This document shows positions 62,774-64,000 of a stretch of 64,000 bases of DNA, one piece after another; position 1 is the stretch's first letter, and each line of letters opens with the position of its first letter. The stretch is from contig CAKONZ010000004.1 of NCBI GenBank assembly GCA_934098525.1, positions 69,261 to 133,260 of the forward strand. The letters are read 5' to 3'. Origin of the DNA: an uncultured Bacilli bacterium. Lineage in GTDB: Bacteria > Bacillota_I > Bacilli_A > RF39 > UBA660. The translations under genes and the position numbers were made by a program. The notes under the pieces are model-generated. The model was not told the DNA's origin. It worked only from the letters and a program-made list of their open reading frames with translations, and searched no databases.

Positions 62774-62886
62774 AACAATTTATCCATCCTTTACAATGAA
62801 AAAAGCCCATAATATCAAATACTATGAACTTATTTATGTATTTATAGAATTCTATATACTTGCCAAACTAGAGACGGGGAAAGTAT

Positions 62887-63010
62887 AAAAAAACTCACAC
62901 ACTAGTATTTAAGTGTGCGAGTATTAACCTCAATGGAGCCATAAAGGTTGAAGTCGGACAACCTTTAATTATCTAAACTATAGGTAATAATAAACTACTA
63001 ACTGATATAA
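62887..63010 (-). ncRNA. Candidate structured small RNA
   Basis: About 120 bases, richer in GC than the surroundings and with no ORF. On the minus strand the stem AAAGGTTG-tccgactt-CAACCTTT comes first, then an alternative partner AGGTT. A strong terminator ends it: an 11-bp stem ACTCGCACACT / AGTGTGTGAGT with T7. A TGGTATACT extended -10 box near 63017-63025 could start it. On the plus strand TTGCCA, 18 bases, TATAAA also points into this region, so opposing transcription is possible. I do not recognise the class. Confidence 0.5.
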
Positions 63011-63074
63011 GTATACCATGAAAATCCCTAAATTTAGCAAAAAATAGATAATAATTATTAAGCAGGATAAAGAG

Positions 63075-63136
63075 AATGATAGCACTAGTATATTTAATGT
63101 CCTATAAATAAAGACTTTATAGTGCTATCATTTTTT
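63075..63136 (+). terminator. Long inverted repeat with T-run (terminator or small element)
   Basis: A perfect 13-bp repeat, AATGATAGCACTA and TAGTGCTATCATT, encloses 32 bases that themselves hold TATTTA/TAAATA, and is followed by T6. From here to 63369 no gene is seen. Confidence 0.55.
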
Positions 63137-63369
63137 ATTTTGCACTTGCAAAATTGAGTTAAAATATGCAAGAACTCTACCATACTTTTTATTTATCCCT
63201 TTTGATTAAGGGTATTATGGAACTATAATTTATTTCCAACAGTTGGAATGTGTTTAGAAATATTGGATGACTCTTGGATGTTTTAAGTTTGTGATAAAAT
63301 TTGCCAAAATAATGGTATAATCATATATAGAAGCGACAGATAAATAGTAATTTGAAAGTGAGATAATTT

Positions 63370-63873
63370 ATGAAGAAATATATATTAAATCCTATTTCAT
63401 TATTTTTTATAGGTGCTATTTTAGGAATAATAAGCAAATTATTGGATATACTTTTTGTTGGCAATTTATTTATGATGACACTTGGATATATGTTTTCAGA
63501 TTTACCAATATGGGTACTATTAGGAATATTGATTTCGATATATAGTGATACAAGGAAAAAAGCAATGATAAATATATTTCCATTTTGTATAGGAATGCTA
63601 ATTTCATACTATGTAACAGCAGAATTAACAAATGCAGTATATAGCTGGAATTTTATCAAAGGTTGGACAATATTTTCTTGTTTATCGCCTTTATTTGCTT
63701 ATTTTACTTGGAAAACAAAAGAAGAAGGATTATTTGCCAAATTTATATCAATAGGACTTATTTTAGTAACAATTATTGGAAATTATATACTAGTTAGAAC
63801 ATTTACTATACCAGATTTAATAATAATACCTATAATCGTTTACTTCCTATTTATTAAAAAAGTTAAAAGATAA
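63370..63873 (+). CDS. Multi-span membrane protein, unknown (DUF6518-like)
   Basis: 167 residues with five or six membrane helices (about 10-30, 38-58, 70-88, 95-115, 120-140, 145-162) and few charged residues apart from the KKVKR end. N-terminal MKKYILNPISLFFIGAILGI and IYSDTRKKAMINIFPF resemble small conserved membrane proteins with no known role. GAAAGTGAG precedes the ATG. The next gene starts 27 bases later. Confidence 0.62.
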   Translation: MKKYILNPISLFFIGAILGIISKLLDILFVGNLFMMTLGYMFSDLPIWVLLGILISIYSDTRKKAMINIFPFCIGMLISYYVTAELTNAVYSWNFIKGWTIFSCLSPLFAYFTWKTKEEGLFAKFISIGLILVTIIGNYILVRTFTIPDLIIIPIIVYFLFIKKVKR

Positions 63874-63899
63874 ATTACAATTTATGGAGTTGATAATAA

Positions 63900-64000
63900 A
63901 TGAATAAAGAAATATTATTATCCAATATAGGTAAAATTCATACTACCAAAATGGGTATTGATAGAATTAAGAGAAATCTTAAATTAGATACTAATGATGT
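63900..64000 (+). CDS. DUF3781 domain protein, 3' truncated by the window edge
   Basis: The visible N-terminal part (MNKEILLSNIGKIHTTKMGI then DRIKRNLKLDTNDV) matches the start of DUF3781 proteins, small cytosolic proteins of unknown function. TGGAG lies before the ATG. The frame is open to the edge. Confidence 0.7.
   Translation, partial: MNKEILLSNIGKIHTTKMGIDRIKRNLKLDTND

Noticed and set aside
1..64000. Genome-wide recoding of TGA as Trp
   Set aside because: Ordinary genes stop at TGA (LysM protein, Wzy-Alg14 fusion, propeller protein) and encode Trp by TGG. Only IS fragments have internal TGA.

Overview
The window is very AT-rich (roughly a quarter G+C by eye) and reads as chromosome of a low-GC Gram-positive in the Bacilli/Mollicutes-like branch. 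It carries endospore genes: an alpha/beta SASP behind a sigma-G-type promoter, a complete gerA-type germination receptor operon, and Cse60-like and SpoVIF-like genes. It also has peptidoglycan synthesis (murE), RNase J, a proline T-box leader and Bacillus-type replication (DnaB/DnaD family). TGA is used as a stop in normal genes, so the code is standard despite the Mollicutes-like composition. An uncultured, probably host-associated, spore-forming Bacilli lineage is the best fit; this is inference, as no 16S gene is present.

Layout. 1-8.8 kb: end of a lysozyme-like gene, lipoprotein, SASP, then ackA-nrnA-engB-hypothetical-dnaB and small surface or hypothetical genes ending in a triple-LysM protein. 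8.8-10 kb: a ~590-nt structured RNA with its own sigma-A promoter followed by a membrane protein of the OapA family, which I identify as OLE RNA plus its partner. 10-13.4 kb: a giant extracellular protein (LRRs, Big2-like domain, nine 55-residue repeats, dockerin). 13.4-20.8 kb: der, spoVIF-like, ruvAB, cse60-like, queA-tgt, T-box-proS. 20.8-24.5 kb: gerAA-gerAC-gerAB with a 61-bp tandem duplication at the gerAC/gerAB joint. 24.5-31.9 kb: thioredoxin-like protein, radical SAM protein, leuS, sortase, XRE regulator and LemA.

31.97-39.70 kb is an accessory island bounded by an exact 18-bp direct repeat. It contains complete and broken IS30, IS3 and IS481 elements around a remnant of a capsule/exopolysaccharide locus (glycosyltransferase tail, Wzy-Alg14 fusion, Alg13). 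Just outside its right edge is a promoter whose 17-bp spacer contains nine consecutive G, a candidate phase-variable switch for a surface protein.

40-54 kb returns to ordinary genes: murE, trmB, a lipoprotein / acidic protein / YtxH group, RNase J, a transglutaminase-like protein, AbrB plus ABC exporter, HAD hydrolase, and a lipid glycosyltransferase/acyltransferase pair. 54-61.5 kb holds a two-gene unit (ankyrin-like plus single Clp-type AAA+ ATPase with a 973-residue partner), then a double-XRE repressor divergent from a three-gene membrane/micro-protein operon with a palindromic operator, then a C26 amidotransferase-like peptidase. 61.5-64 kb is loosely packed: a decayed ORF, NUDIX hydrolase, small ORFs, a G8 tract, a candidate structured sRNA, a membrane protein and the start of a DUF3781 gene.

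Most convincing discoveries: the OLE RNA-OapA pair, the poly-G promoter, the AAA+/973-residue pair as a candidate undescribed system, and the unassigned sRNA near 62.9-63.0 kb.
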